A DNA stretch of 64,000 nucleotides from Triangularia verruculosa (GCA_033296885.1 MU863876.1:248001-312000); one strand, 5' to 3'; counted from the first letter of the stretch, positions 46,780 through 58,744 are shown. Translations and numbers: made by a program. Notes: generated from the letters alone by a model not told the origin.

Positions 46780-48608
46780 ATGTCTCCCTTCCAAGACGCC
46801 CGCAATGGGGTGTTGACATATTCTAAAATCCGCGCCTATCTCCAGGAAAATCCCAAACTATTTGAAGTGCAAAATCCAGAGACAGGCCACACACTCCTCG
46901 CAACGGCGGTAGTCGCGGGATTTCCGGAGGAGGTCCGACTCCTTCTCGATGCAGGCGCACCAGTTGATGGCGTCTCAAGCCAAGACGAGACCCCTCTCCT
47001 CCTTGCCAATTGGAAAACAAAGGTCGAACGGTCACTCATCGTTCAACATCTTCTAAAGCAGTCCCCCATGGTTGATGCCACCTGCGACAAGGCCGAAAAC
47101 AAGACAGCACTCATGTTTGCCATTGAGAATCGAGACCTCGATTCCATTGATATGTTGAGGCGCGCGAATGCCAGTCTCAGTGTCAAAAACGATGAGGGAT
47201 TCACAGCGAAAGAGACGGCTGACCGTGTCAAGAACGAAAACCCTGCGGTATATCGTGCTGTGAACCAGACAGAAAGGAGTGGAAGCGAGAAGTTGGCAAG
47301 CATGGTGATCTCGGTAATGCTTTTTACTGTGACCTGGTTGAATGAAACGTTTGACGGGGTGATGCAAATGGTTTCCGGACTGAATCCTCCTGTTGAACCG
47401 AATTATGAGACGGTAGGCTGCACTCCTTGTCTTGACCTCGTTCCACAATACTAGGTACCTATCTGGCTTACAATACCTACTATGCAGGGCATTCTTGGTT
47501 CCGATGCTTCCAACGCGACCGACCTTACAAAGGAGGAGTTTGTGAAGAAGGTGGATACCTTCGTTCGCGATTGTGGGCCCCTTGAACGTTTCTTTAAGGG
47601 CAAAGAGACCTACATCCAGGATATTGCGCTGAAGGCCACGGAGCTTTCCAACGACCAGTCAACTGACCTTGGATCTAAGGATCTTCTTCCAAAGACTGTC
47701 AAGGTTTCGCTCCACAAGCAGGTCATTTATTGTGGTAAGCCCCCAAAACAGTTTCGCTTAGAGTTGTGGTCTCACAGTACCTTACCTACTACTTTATGCA
47801 GATGATAGCTCTTCCATGCATCGTGAAAATCGCTGGGTCTATCAAAAGGATCTTGTATTGCGTATCGCGAAAATCAGCACTCGAATTCTGCCTGAAAGGG
47901 AGGGAGTTGCGCTTCGATTTATCAACCAGGTTATCGATGACTCTTCTAATCTGTCGCTTGAGCAAATCACTAAGATCATGTCTGAAACCTCGTGGATGCC
48001 GAATGGCGATACCCCAATCGGGACTAATCTGAGGTCGCAAATCTTGGAGCCTCTTGTCTACGCCAAACTCCGAGAGGGAACCTTTGATAGGCCATTGTTG
48101 ATCTCGATCATGACAGATGGCATGCCCTCAAAAGAAGAACCATCAGAGCTTGCCGAGGCAATAATAGAGTGCGGAAAGGAGCTTCAAGCAGCTCAGTTCC
48201 CTAGAGAAAGTAAGTATTTCCCAAATCATCGTTTGGTCAGAATAATGAATCTCACATGCTCTGTTTAGGTGTCAAATTCATGATTGGGCAGGTTGGGACC
48301 GCAAAGGGGGCAACAAATTTTCTAGCCACACTCCGAGACAACCCGGCCATCGCCCCAGTTGCATACATTACCTCCGGTCCGTCTATCGGTTTTTGTAGGG
48401 CTTAGGATAGTACTGACGTATATGGATTACAGAGCGCCTTGACGACAGGTTTGCTAGCCTTCGTGAGAATGAGCGTGGTCTTGATCGATGGGTGAGTGAA
48501 TGCAATGATACCCATCAACCCGCTAAGTGCCGTTTGCACCCGACTAATTATCAGTTGCAGCTTATCGATACTTTGTTTGCGCCTTTCAACGACGCGGTTA
48601 CAAGCTAG
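46780..48608 (+). CDS. Ankyrin-repeat / vWA-domain protein, 5 exons, 523 aa
   Basis: Exons: 46780-47412, 47488-47734, 47802-48209, 48269-48376, 48433-48608; all introns are GT-AG, 56-75 nt, and total 1572 nt keeps frame. Residues about 35-160 form ankyrin repeats (HTLLATAVVAGFPEEVRLLL; NKTALMFAIENRDLDSIDML). A linker of about 110 aa precedes a vWA domain at about 285-480 with MIDAS motif DDSSS at 294-298, created across the exon 2/3 junction, and SIMTDGMP as the likely later metal-site loop. A short helix ends the protein (LIDTLFAPFND). vWA domains bind ligands through Mg2+ and ankyrin repeats mediate protein contacts; it is probably cytosolic. The exact role is unknown. It looks intact, one of only two such genes here. 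Confidence 0.85.
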
Positions 48609-48659
48609 AGTAACATTGAGACAATGGCTAGGGTCAATGTAGTGTTGAAACTGAGAATG

Positions 48660-48838
48660 TATCATACGGCAAACAAGCACTCAGCCGCATCACGGCCTAA
48701 CCGCTATCTACTTGCACAATCGAGAACCAATGGTTGGAAGTGAGGCAGACAATCAAATGCCTCGCGGCTGCTAAAAGAATGATATTGGCCATAGGGTACG
48801 AGGAAGGACTTGGCAGCTGCCTGAGGCCACCAGGGCAC
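48660..48838 (+). mobile_element. Truncated family-A LTR
   Basis: 179 bp matching the start of the family-A LTR (TATCATACGGCAAAC for TGTCACACGGCAAAA; later GAGGAAGGACTTGGCAGCTG). It is cut off at 48838 by the family-B LTR; the missing half does not reappear next to 59132. Confidence 0.75.
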
Positions 48839-49073
48839 TGTCACGGCGGTTGCACCGTGACCGTCGTTGATCCAGTGATGGAGATTGGCACGTGCAGAGT
48901 ACGGGCCAATGTAACTTGAATGACTTTGCATCTCGCTGCCGCGAGACCTGTTTGTAGCTCTTTGAGCTATGTCTTGATAATAGAGCCTACCTGTACTCGA
49001 CGGAATCAAGTTTAGACTATAGCTTAACTAAATATTATTATTATTAATCTATTAACCTATCTTACTTATAATA
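48839..49073 (+). repeat. 5' LTR of gypsy B copy 1
   Basis: 235 bp, TGTCACGGCGG to RIPed CTTACTTATAATA (original end CCTGCCCGTGACA). The outer part is clean and the inner end RIPed. Sequence just inside matches that inside the LTR of copy 2. Confidence 0.88.
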
Positions 49074-50180
49074 TTACGTAGCTTTAACCCTATTAACCGA
49101 TCGCTCTAATATAATAGCTATCTACCCTAAACCCCTTACAAACCCCAATATAGCGTAAGAGCTAATCGAAAACGTTAGTTAATATCTTAAAAACTAAATC
49201 CTTTACTTAAGGAATATAAACGTATATATTATTACGTTAGAAGAAGAGGTTACTACCTTCTATACCGCTATTAGTACCTACGACTCCGCTATCTCGTCTC
49301 TCCGAATTAAAATCTTAAACCGTAATATAATTATTAACTATTAAAAGGAAGAATTAAAAAAACGGAACCTCGATAATATCTAAAAGATTATATAATTTAA
49401 AGTTAAGAAAGTTTAATTCTTCGCTATTATTACCTTTACCGTTACCTCCGTTATATATATTTTACCGATTAACCCCGCGCTTATTACGAAACTTCTTATT
49501 AAACCCTTTATAAAATATACTCCGGAAATATTTATATTTATTACTACTTTACGTATTAAATCTACCTTTATTAACGAAAGACTTCCGAATTTAGAAAAGT
49601 TCGACGGATTTTATACGGACTTTCTATATTTTATATAATAAATCTATAGTAAAATAATCGTTAATGTAGACCGATTTCCGACCGCTCTTAGCTATTTAAC
49701 TTACGTTACCGGCCGTTTAATTAAAAAAGTATATTAACTAATTCTACCTAAGATTATCCGTAAACTTTTTAATTCTTTAATTACTTTAGCTTACTTATTT
49801 ACTTTAAAGTTACCTTTAATAACCTCGACTATATATAAAACGTATAAAATAAACTCTACTAATTTAAACAAAAAAATAACGACTTTAATATTTATTTCTC
49901 TAAATTTTAACGCCTTACCTTAGAAAGAAAGATACCCGAAGAGAACTTAACGCCCCTACTATTCTAAAGCACCTCGTAAAAATTACAGAACATACTTTTA
50001 TATAACCCGTCCCCATCTCGCCAATTCCGAACCTACGCTTAGCACCTCCAAACCCTTAATAACCGATACCGCCAATACCAGAAACAAATCAACCGTATCA
50101 GACCCAACCGTACTCCACGAGCGCCTACCCCCGTCAGCCACGGTCAAACCATCCCCGGTAAAACAGCCCCCGAGCCGACG
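48839..50180 (+). mobile_element. Truncated gypsy B, copy 1 (5' LTR + gag)
   Basis: A 235-bp LTR (48839-49073) is followed by a gag region in plus orientation, RIPed from about 49000 to 49985 and nearly clean to 50180, where homology to copy 2 stops. Short gag motifs survive (LEEEVTTFYTAISTYDSAIS near 49230-49290). The rest of gag, pol and the 3' LTR are missing. It is an inverted partner of the element at 52319-59132. Confidence 0.82.
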
Positions 50181-50703
50181 CTTCATCGGGGACAGACTGG
50201 GGGAGAACGGGGAGAGTCAACAGGCTGAGCTGCCCCTCCAATGGGTCGTCTTCATTTCCGGGCAACAGGTGAAGGATACGAATGGTCCGGTAACCGAGAG
50301 GACGGTAGGGGTAGCTTGTTGCCATGTTGTTTGTTCGCCGCCTGTACGTTTTCTGTTCAGATCTCTTGACTCGTCTTGCTCTCTGAAGTGTTTTGAGAGA
50401 CCGATACCCCGCTCAAGGAGGTGCCATATGTCTTACAACCTGGAGGATGCACAGGTTTCAGCTTACAAACCTTAACATAGGTTTTCCGCTCCAGTCTACC
50501 CCCGGTAGTGTGAGAATACTTACCTTAACGTGGTTATCAACTGGCCCAGGGGTTGAACCGAACAAGGCTCGATCTCAGAGCCCTGCCGGGCAGAAACAAA
50601 ACCTGCACATGGAACCAAGTCCTTTTCCCTCATTATGAACAAAAATAGGAAAAGTATTGGGGCTAAATCCAGTGATCCCGAATACCAGTGGTCCATCGAT
50701 TCG
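50181..50703. other. 3' flank of terpene-synthase pseudogene
   Basis: Normal composition; no recognisable coding, RNA or repeat. It starts at the break where gypsy B copy 1 ends. Confidence 0.45.
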
Positions 50704-51834
50704 TCAGTCAAACTGATTGTTTAGGAAGCAATATGACAACGCCGTTCTCTTTTTCGAGATTCCCAGGCCGTTCTTGTCCGGAAAGTATCGAGCAGTCTAC
50801 CGCGCAATTCAAGTCAGCATCAGTACTATCAGATCGACAAGAAATAGTGAAAGTGAGACTCACCTCCCACCTCCACTGCCAGTTCCCTCGCACCTAGTTG
50901 CCAATGCCCTATGTATATTCCTGAACTTCCTTCTGCCCTGGGAACACCACCGGGATCATCTCATACAACCGTAAGAACTCGTCCACCAACTCCGAATAAG
51001 TCTTACCCACCCGGTCAATTGTTTCTTGCAAACTCAAACCAAACTGTTTCATCGCAACTGTCACCAGGTTATGTTCTTCGTCCCCACTCTGCTCAATATT
51101 ATACGACAGCAAGTCATTGTCCAAAATAACCATCTTCGCCGCCAGCTCTTCCAGCTTCCTGACAAGATGATGCTCGTGAACCTTATCCGCACTCCATGTC
51201 ATACTGTAACATAACCAGGCAGGGTTCCACCACGATGGTGTGCCTCCTAACCTCAAAGTAAGTTTCCACATCCCGTGCATGGCTCCTGGAACGATCCCCC
51301 GCCTGCTCCACCACAGCGTCGCAGGACTGCTGCATCGTCTTCAGGAACCTCCTGATGAGAGACTCGGAAGCACCGGAGGAGATCATCCTTTGCATCAATT
51401 CTTGTGCTACGCTCGCGCCCTTCCACTCGCCGCCGGGGCGGGGTCTCGAAGCGTGACGTAGAACATCCATGAAGCAGTCAGCCAGAGACTGGGCTTCGGA
51501 AGCAGAGGCGCACAGGTCAGTGGTGCCATCAGGTAGCCAGAAGGTGTTCATCAGGTCGCAGCCCGATCTGGAGGCCAGATTTCGATAGATGGGACCAGCA
51601 GAGTAAGGCGAGATAGCCGTGTTTGGAGTCCCAGACGATATCTAGGGTCTTGGGGCATATGTTGAAACTTTCCAGCCATTCGTGGGAGGCCTTGTCGCGT
51701 CCTGCAAAGTGAGGTTTGACGGCTTTCGGCCATGGGAAATTGGCAAGAGTGTCGGGGATACGAATGGTCGGGTGTTTGACCATCTCTGGATGAGAAGCAG
51801 CACTGGAATCGGTGCTTTGAGATGGAGAGGCCAT
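50704..51834 (-). pseudogene. Class I terpene (sesquiterpene-type) cyclase pseudogene
   Basis: Starts MASPSQSTDSS, with NFPWPKAVKPHF and HEWLESFNI typical of this family. A one-base shift near 51555 precedes LMNTFWLPDGTTD, where the Asp-rich metal motif (normally DDxxD/DExxD) is D-G-T-T-D. YFEVRRHTI and the intact NSE motif NDLLSYNIE (near 51110) follow a second shift near 51197. Two stops near 50908 and 50893 fit CAG-to-TAG and TGG-to-TAG changes around GIGN and VRGNWQW. A GT-AG intron (50797-50863) leads to RYFPDKNGLG and a stop at 50704-50706. An active enzyme would cyclise farnesyl or geranyl diphosphate. Length is family-like (about 350 aa). It is flanked by two inverted gypsy fragments. 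Confidence 0.82.
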
Positions 51835-52318
51835 GTTTGATGGATGAATGGTGGATGACTACGCGTTTGGGTAGGTACTTGGAAGAAGCAATTAGCGGAA
51901 CCTTCTGAATCAGTGGCCAAGGGGAAAATGAACGCCATACATATCTTATACACTCTTACATATGAATTCCTACTGGATCACCCCTCCGAGTGGCTCGTAT
52001 CCTTGATCGGCATCTTGTTCACATTGCTCACAGTTGCCCCTGCACCACCATGTCCACATTTTCAGGGTCCTCCTCCTCGTGCTCCACCCCAAAAGCTGCA
52101 TGGAATGCTTGCTTCACCCAACATCAGCAAAATCGATCCAGATTTATTTTGATCGGGGTAGTAGCTGGATAGACAAGACTCTAGCCACTCCTTGTCATAC
52201 GTAAAGACGAGACATGAAGCCTCGGAACCACCATGGGCCGGGTTAGCTTGTCAGATCGGGAGGATTTCAGCCCTCTGGCATGATGTCGAATTTCTCAAAA
52301 GTGTCTCGTGACGTGACG
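51835..52318. other. 5' flank of terpene-synthase pseudogene
   Basis: Former promoter region by position; ORFs in it are short and unrecognised. The break with gypsy B copy 2 is at 52318/52319, inside the integrase core. Confidence 0.45.
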
Positions 52319-55300
52319 TCAGGAAGGTGGCGAGCTTGTAACCTGTGTCAAAGTAGCCATTATCGCGTCGTAACCTTCGCTCTTTGGCAGGTGTGTGATA
52401 AAGTCCATTGACACATCCTTCCAGGATCTCTCGGGAATTGGCAGTGGTCTCAAGACTCCTTGGCGGGCCTCGCGGGAAGCAGTGATTCGGGTGCAGGTGT
52501 GGCAGTTGGACACCCAGCGTTCAACATAGGTGAGCATCCCGGGCCAGTAATAATCGCGGGACAGGGCCTCGTATGTACGCACTCGCTTCATGTGTCCGGC
52601 GATTGCGCTCTCGTGGTACGAGCGGACCAGTTCGGCGTGTAGATCAGGGTAGCTTGGAACATACAGGCGGTCTCGGTAGTATAAATATCCTCCTCGGTCC
52701 TCACACTCGGCGAGTGTGATGCCTGAGTGGCGGCTCTTTGACTTCCTTAATGCTTCTAGGATAGAGTTTGGCGTTTCGTCTGCTTCGTAGCCCTTGGTGA
52801 GTAGTTCCTTGGTATTTGGTGGAAGCAACGGTGCGGTTCTCTCGGTTGGCAGAACGGAGCAGAGAAGTTCTGTCGTGGCAGGTGTCCTCACAGTCGGGGT
52901 TTCCGGTTTCGGTCGGGTTTGGGATCGGGTAGTGGCGTTGAGTTGTAAGGGTTCATACGCGAATCGGGTTCTTTTCTCAGCAGATGGCTCTTTGGCTGGT
53001 AGGGACGGTGGTTTGGGGGTCTGAGGCGGTGTCGGTGGCAGTGTTGCAAGATCTCTGTAGACTTGGGGGTCCAGGTTGGAAGGCTTCAGGACTACCTGAC
53101 TTGTGTGCCGCAAGCGTTCATCCCCCTCCTTAGGCAGGTCCTCTGACCTCCTGGTCAAGGCGTCTGGTTTTGCTCCCTGTTTTCCAGGCCGGTAGGTGAT
53201 CGTAAAGTTGAATCGGGACAGGAACTCGGACCATCGGGCTTAGCGACGGTTCAGGAGCTTGATTGTGGTGAAGTATTCCAGGTTGCGGTGGTCGGTGATA
53301 ACTTTGATGGGGGAACTTGTACCTTCAAGTTCGGGTCTCCATTCTTCAAAACAGCGGATAATTGCCAGAAGCTCTTTGTCATAAATGTCGTAATTACACT
53401 CTGTCGTCGAGTGTTTCTTGGAAAAGAACGCGACGGGTCTCAGGATGCCGTCGTCTCCATACTGCGATAAAACGCCAGCGGAAACGTAATCAGAAGCGTC
53501 GGTCTCCAGGATAATTTCTTTCTCCCAGTCGAACGGGGCCAGGACAGGCGCGGAGGTGAAGGCTTCTTTCAAACGTTGGAAAGACACCTCGCAGTGTGAA
53601 TCCCACAGGAACTTCACGTCTTTTCGAGTCAGGTTGACCATCGGCGCGATGATCTTGGAGAAGTCGCGTATGAATCGCCGGTAGAAGTTTCCAAATCCAA
53701 CAAATGCTTGGACGTCGGCCAGGCAGGTCGGGGTTTGCCAGTTTTTGATTGTCTCCACCTTCTTGGGGTCCATCCGGATGCCATGGCGACCGACAATGAC
53801 TCCCAGGAAGGTCGTTTCTTCCTCAAAGAATTCGCACTTCTGGATCTTGGCAAACAGGCCAGCTCTTCTCAGAGCCGTCAAGACCTTGCGAACGTGACTC
53901 AGATGTTCTTCTCTTGTGCGGCTGTAAATAAGGATATCGTCCAGGTATGCGGTGCAGAAAACGTCCAAATGTTCTCGCAGGGTGTCGTTGATAAACCGTT
54001 GGAATGTGGCAGGAGCTCCAGTCAGCCCAAACGGCATGACCAGTGATTCGTAAAGACCAAATCTCGTTCGAAAAGCAGTAAGATACTCTTGGCCTTCCTT
54101 GATCCGAATATTGTTGAACGCGGAGATGATATCGATTTTGGTGAAGTACTTCATTCCTTTCAGGTTGTTCAGGGACTCTTTGGTCAGGGGTAGCGGGTAG
54201 CGGTCCTTGACCGAAATGTTGTTCAGGCTTCGGTAGTCGACACAGAAACGGAGGCTCCCGTCTGCCTTCTTGACAAACAGTACGGGTGAAGCGGCAGGGG
54301 AGGAGCTCGGGCGGATGAATCCTTTCTTCAGGTTTTCCTCTAGCCAAGCTTTCAGGGCTAGCAGTTCGTTGCGGGACATGGCGTATAATGGTCCAAATGG
54401 GGTGGTCTTGCCCTCAATCAGTCTGATATCATGGTCGTATGGTCGATGTGGAGGTAACTTGTCGGCCTCCTTCGGAGAGAAAACGTCCTGGAAATCCCAG
54501 AGTTCAGGCGGGAGCAGTTTCGTCAGGTCTGGTTGTTCGGGTGGGGATAGTTGATGGTCGATATCTTCGATTGTGATGGAAAATACCTGACATCCTTTGC
54601 GGATGTATGCTGAGCAGGTGTGACAAGGGCTGGTGATCACGGCTTGGAACCGTAGTTCAATTCAGCTAATAATCTTCAATGGCCTCGAAGTCCTTTGTCA
54701 AGAAAAGTCTAGAGATACAAACAGGTCCTGAGGACGCGTATTTATCCGTCCTTTTGTGGCCCGTGCCATGGTGGCCTCGAACAGCTGCCGAGTCTTTCCA
54801 CGCACCCTATAGCGAATACCATTCCTTTGGTAGCCGTGAGGCACTTGATTGTCCGCCTTACTTCCAATTATTGGTTGTTGATTGTGCAGGTAGATAGTGG
54901 TCGGGCCGTGATGCAGCTGGTTGGTTGTTTGCCGTGTGACAGCAGGCTCGGAGGGACACAGCGGCAATATTGACATTTTCCAATCCGGCAGGGCGCGGTG
55001 GCAGGTATCGCGGGCGTGCCCTCTTCGGCACGTCGTGTAAGGCGTTGATTCTGGTCGGTCGACTCGGAGTATTACAGTTCTTTCGGCAATAGTCGCTTTC
55101 AAAAGTGAAGGTATGGCTTGCAAAGCCGACTCTCGGGTCGTGTTCCTTCAGCCACGGCATACCCAAGACGACAGGGTAATAAGCTAGTTGCGTCACATAG
55201 AGTTCGATCTCTTTCTCGTAGTGGTCTGCAATCCTTATGCCAACGGATGCGTAGTGGGTAACTTTCCCACTTTCAGATGAACGGCCGTCGAAGACCTCCA

Positions 55301-55640
55301 GTGTGAACGGTCTCCGCAGCTTCTTCAGGGGTAGTTCGTGGGCCTCGGCCCAGCTCTGGTCAAGGAAGCCCTTCCCTTGGGCTCCAGAATCGGTTAGGGC
55401 GTAAGTAGGCAGCCGTTGCTGCCCGTTTTCCAGGGTGACAGGTAAGATCACTAAGTTCGATCGGAGGTCTTCTTCCTCACGGACAGACAGTCCTCGCACA
55501 GATGCGGTGGAGATTCGCAATATCTGGGTGGCCTTCTTCTTTTGAGTTTTCCCAGTCTGTTGGGGATGCGTAGAGTCCGAACGCCCGTTGTCGATGGGTG
55601 CCGGTACTTCGTCCGCGCCGGGAATTGGAGTCTGGGGGCG
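52319..55640 (-). pseudogene. pro-pol of gypsy B copy 2, one nonsense codon, truncated
   Basis: The aspartic protease motif is DSGAQGKGF (near 55390). RT has DGSLRFCVDYRSLNN and YLDDILIYS (near 53940), then RNase H with ETDASDY and YDKELLAII. At 53240 a TAA replaces the expected Gln codon in LLNRR(Q)ARWSEFL, a single CpA-to-TpA change. Beyond it a long open stretch (53158-52319) gives a Pro-rich spacer, the HHCC integrase finger (GHMKRVRTYEALSRDYYWPG, CHTC) and DFITHLPKSEGYDAI. Gag precedes pol in a frame consistent with -1 shifting near 55645. The break at 52319 removes the catalytic core. Confidence 0.86.
54619..54941 (-). mobile_element. Solo LTR, gypsy family A-like, inside gypsy B pol
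   Basis: 323 bp, TGTGACAAGG to CCGTGTGACA, with perfect GCAGG duplications (54614-54618, 54942-54946). It separates protease from RT. Very similar to the solo LTR at 39158-39468 and not RIPed. Confidence 0.93.
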
Positions 55641-55642
55641 AC

Positions 55643-56883
55643 TTAGCCCAGACTCGCACCGTTTACCGATTGCAGGGGGCTAGATGGCGGGCTCAGGGAT
55701 CTGTCGGTGCTGGGGCTGGAGGCGCGTTCGGCTCTCGCCGTGCGGCCTTGGATGTGGGTGCGGGTATCAGGTTCTGGGCACAGAGCGACTCGATGGTCCT
55801 TGGACCCGCACCGGTAGCACTCCCCTCGTTCCCTCCGTCCGTTTGGTCGGGCCGTATGCTGCACGCTCAAGTCCATAGGATCGCCCTGGCTCTGATTCCT
55901 TGTGGAATGCGGGGATTCACTCTGTCGAGTCGGCTGGGGGGCTGTTTTACCGGGGACGGTCTGACCGTGGCTGACGGGGGTGGGCGCCCGTGGAGCACGG
56001 TTGGGCCTGATACGGTTGATTTGTTTCTGGTGTTGGCGGTATCGGTTATCGAGAGTTTAGAGGTACTGGGCGTAGGTTCGGAACTGGCGGGATAGGGACG
56101 GGTTATATAGCAGTATATTCTACAGTTCTTATAAAATACTTTAGAATAGTAAAGGCGTTAAGCTCTCTTCGGGTATCTTTCTTTCTAAAGTAAAGCGCTA
56201 AAATTCGGAGAAATAAGTATTAAAGTCGTTATCCTTTATTTAAGTTAGTAGAGTTTATTTTATATATTTTATATATAGTCGGGATTGCTAAAGGTAGTTT
56301 CGAGGTAGGCGAGTAAGTTAGGGGAATCGGGAAATTAAAGGAGTAGGCGGATAATCTTAAGTAAAATTAAATAGTATATTTTCTTAGCTAAACGGTTAGT
56401 AATGTAAATTAAATGGCTAAAAACGGTCGGAAATCGGTCTACGTTAGCGATTATTTTATTATAGATTTATTATATAAAGCGTCGAAGGTCCGCGCGAGAT
56501 TCGTCGAACTTTTTTAAATCCGGAAGTCTTTTATTAATAAAGGTAGATTTAGTATATAAGGTAGTAGTAAATATAGGTATTTCCGGAGTATATTTTATAA
56601 AGGGTTTAATAGGAGGTTTCGTAATAAGCGTAAAGTTAGTTAGTAAGATGTATATAGCGGGGGTAACGGTAGGGGTAATGGTAGCGAAGAATTAAATTTT
56701 CTTAACTTTAAGTTATATAATTTTTTAAATATTATTAAGGTTCCGTTCCTTTAGTTCTTTTTTTTAATAATTAATAATTGTATTGCGGTTCGAGATTTTA
56801 GTTCGGAGAAATAAGATAGCGGAGTCGTAGGTACTAATAACGGTATAGAGGGCGGTAACTTTTTCTTTTAATATAATAATATA
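55643..56883 (-). pseudogene. gag of gypsy B copy 2 (3' part)
   Basis: The nucleocapsid knuckle CYRCGSKDHRVALC is in an open stretch (55876-55643) that ends with a stop overlapping the pol frame. Upstream (56105-56883) the sequence is RIPed and complementary to 49240-49985. The 5' end of gag lies beyond the DDE transposon, at 58747-58891. Confidence 0.75.
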
Positions 56884-58744
56884 ACGTACGTTATAAGCGA
56901 GCGACCAATATAAGCGAGCGACCACTTTTTTCACGCGACGCGTAACCTCACCCTCAAACCTAATTTTCTCAACAATCTAAAATGCCATCTACTTTAAAGG
57001 AAGCCCATATAATCTTAGCCCTTAAAGCTCTTCAAAATAACAAAAATCTAAGTGTATCAACTATAGCTAAGATATATAACGTCGATCGCAGTATGCTCAG
57101 ACACCGATGCACCGGCCGGCCTATACGACGCGATACAATACCCAATTCGAAAAAGCTTATTTAATTAGAAGAGGATGCTATTATTTAATACGTTATTAAG
57201 CTATATACGCGAGCTTTTCCATTAAGATTGCGTAATATAAAAGATATAGTTAATTAATTACTATATATATATAACGCGCCCTCTATTAGTAAGCTTTAGG
57301 TATATAATTTTATTAAACGTTAATTATAGCTCTATATACGTTTTATACGTAGATACAACTATCAGAGAACTAAATATAAGGATTTAAAGGTTATTACTGA
57401 GTAGTTTACGCTCGTATAGAATACTAAAGTTAAATACAGTATTATAAATAACGATATCTATAACTTCGATAAAACTAGGTTTATAATAGGCATTATCTTT
57501 ACGGGTATAATAATTATAACCTTAAACAGCCTTAATAAGGCGAAACTAGCCTAGCCTAATAACTGCAAATAGATAACGGTAATCTAGGAAGTTAATACCC
57601 TCGGTTAAATTATCCCTTTATTTATTATTTTAGCCGCGTAATATTACTTTACTAATTAATATATTAAGTATAACCTCCCGGCTAATTAGCGTATTATAAC
57701 TACCGATAATAGCTAGATTACTAATCTAGTAAACCTAGATTAAATTAAATACTTCGATTATTATACAGCGCCCTAGATAAAGGGCAAATACCGGCTATTA
57801 ATCTTCGACGGTTATAAAAGCTACTACTCGACCGAATTCAAGCGCTACTATTAAGAGAATAATATTATTACGCTCTATATACCTCCGTATTTTTTATACT
57901 ACCTCCAGCTACTTAATATCGATTACTTTAGGCCGCTAAAGTAGGCGTATAGTCGCTAAGTTAAGGACTTAATACGCGTATATATTAACTATATAAGTAA
58001 ACTCGAATTTCTCTATACCTTCCGCGAGGCCTTCTTCGCCTCTATAATAGAGAAGAATATATAGGATAGCTTTACGGATACTAGCCTTATACCGTACAAT
58101 TTAAAAAAGGTATTTTCTAAACTAAATATAAAGCTTTATATACTAATACCTCCGACCTTCCGGCCCGGTACCCTATAACCTTAAATCTTCTAAATATTAT
58201 ATAACCCCTGAGAAGCTAATTCGCAGTTAACATTTATTAAAACTCGCATTACCAACTATTAAAATAGCTCCCCGACTTTAATATTAGCTACTATAGACCA
58301 GCTTGCTAAGAGTATAATGGCTATAATATACCAGGTGGCTCTCCTACGTACAGAGAACACTTCACTCCGCAAGGCTAACGAGGCACTAAGTAAGCGCCGG
58401 AGAGCCAAAAAAATACATATACGGCTCGGAGGATCACTTACTATGCAGGATGCACACGATCTACTGGATAAGAAGGCCGTAGGTAGAGAGGGAGTGCAAG
58501 AAACGCAGCCGGATAGTAGTAGTACAGGGGGGGCTCATACGAAGGTTCGGTACTGTAGTATGTGCGGCAAGCCTGGCCATAATGCACGTACTTGCCAGGA
58601 GGCTGCAGAATTGTTTGATTCAGCTATTTCGGATATAATTATAGTTACTTCTTAATATTGTTATATAGTAATTAAGGATAATGGTATAAAGGTTATAAAA
58701 AAGTGGTCGCTCGCTTATATTAGTCGCTCGCTTATAATATACGT
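56884..58744 (+). mobile_element. Pogo/Fot1-type DDE transposon, copy 3
   Basis: 1861 bp with TA flanks (56882-56883, 58745-58746), termini ACGTACGTTATAAGCGAG and its near-complement, and two tandem TATAAGCGAGCGACCA-type units at each end. It inserted in gag of gypsy B copy 2. The centre is RIPed while the last 400 bp are clean. Confidence 0.92.
56982..58655 (+). pseudogene. DDE transposase, copy 3
   Basis: ATG at 56982 (MPSTLKEAHIILALKALQNN), open for 60 codons through the helix-turn-helix and GRPIRRDTIP, then stops through the DDE core. The C-terminal 112 codons (58317-58655) are open: RRRAKK, LGGSL, and the knuckle CSMCGKPGHNARTC. This is the only copy that keeps the ATG. Confidence 0.82.
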
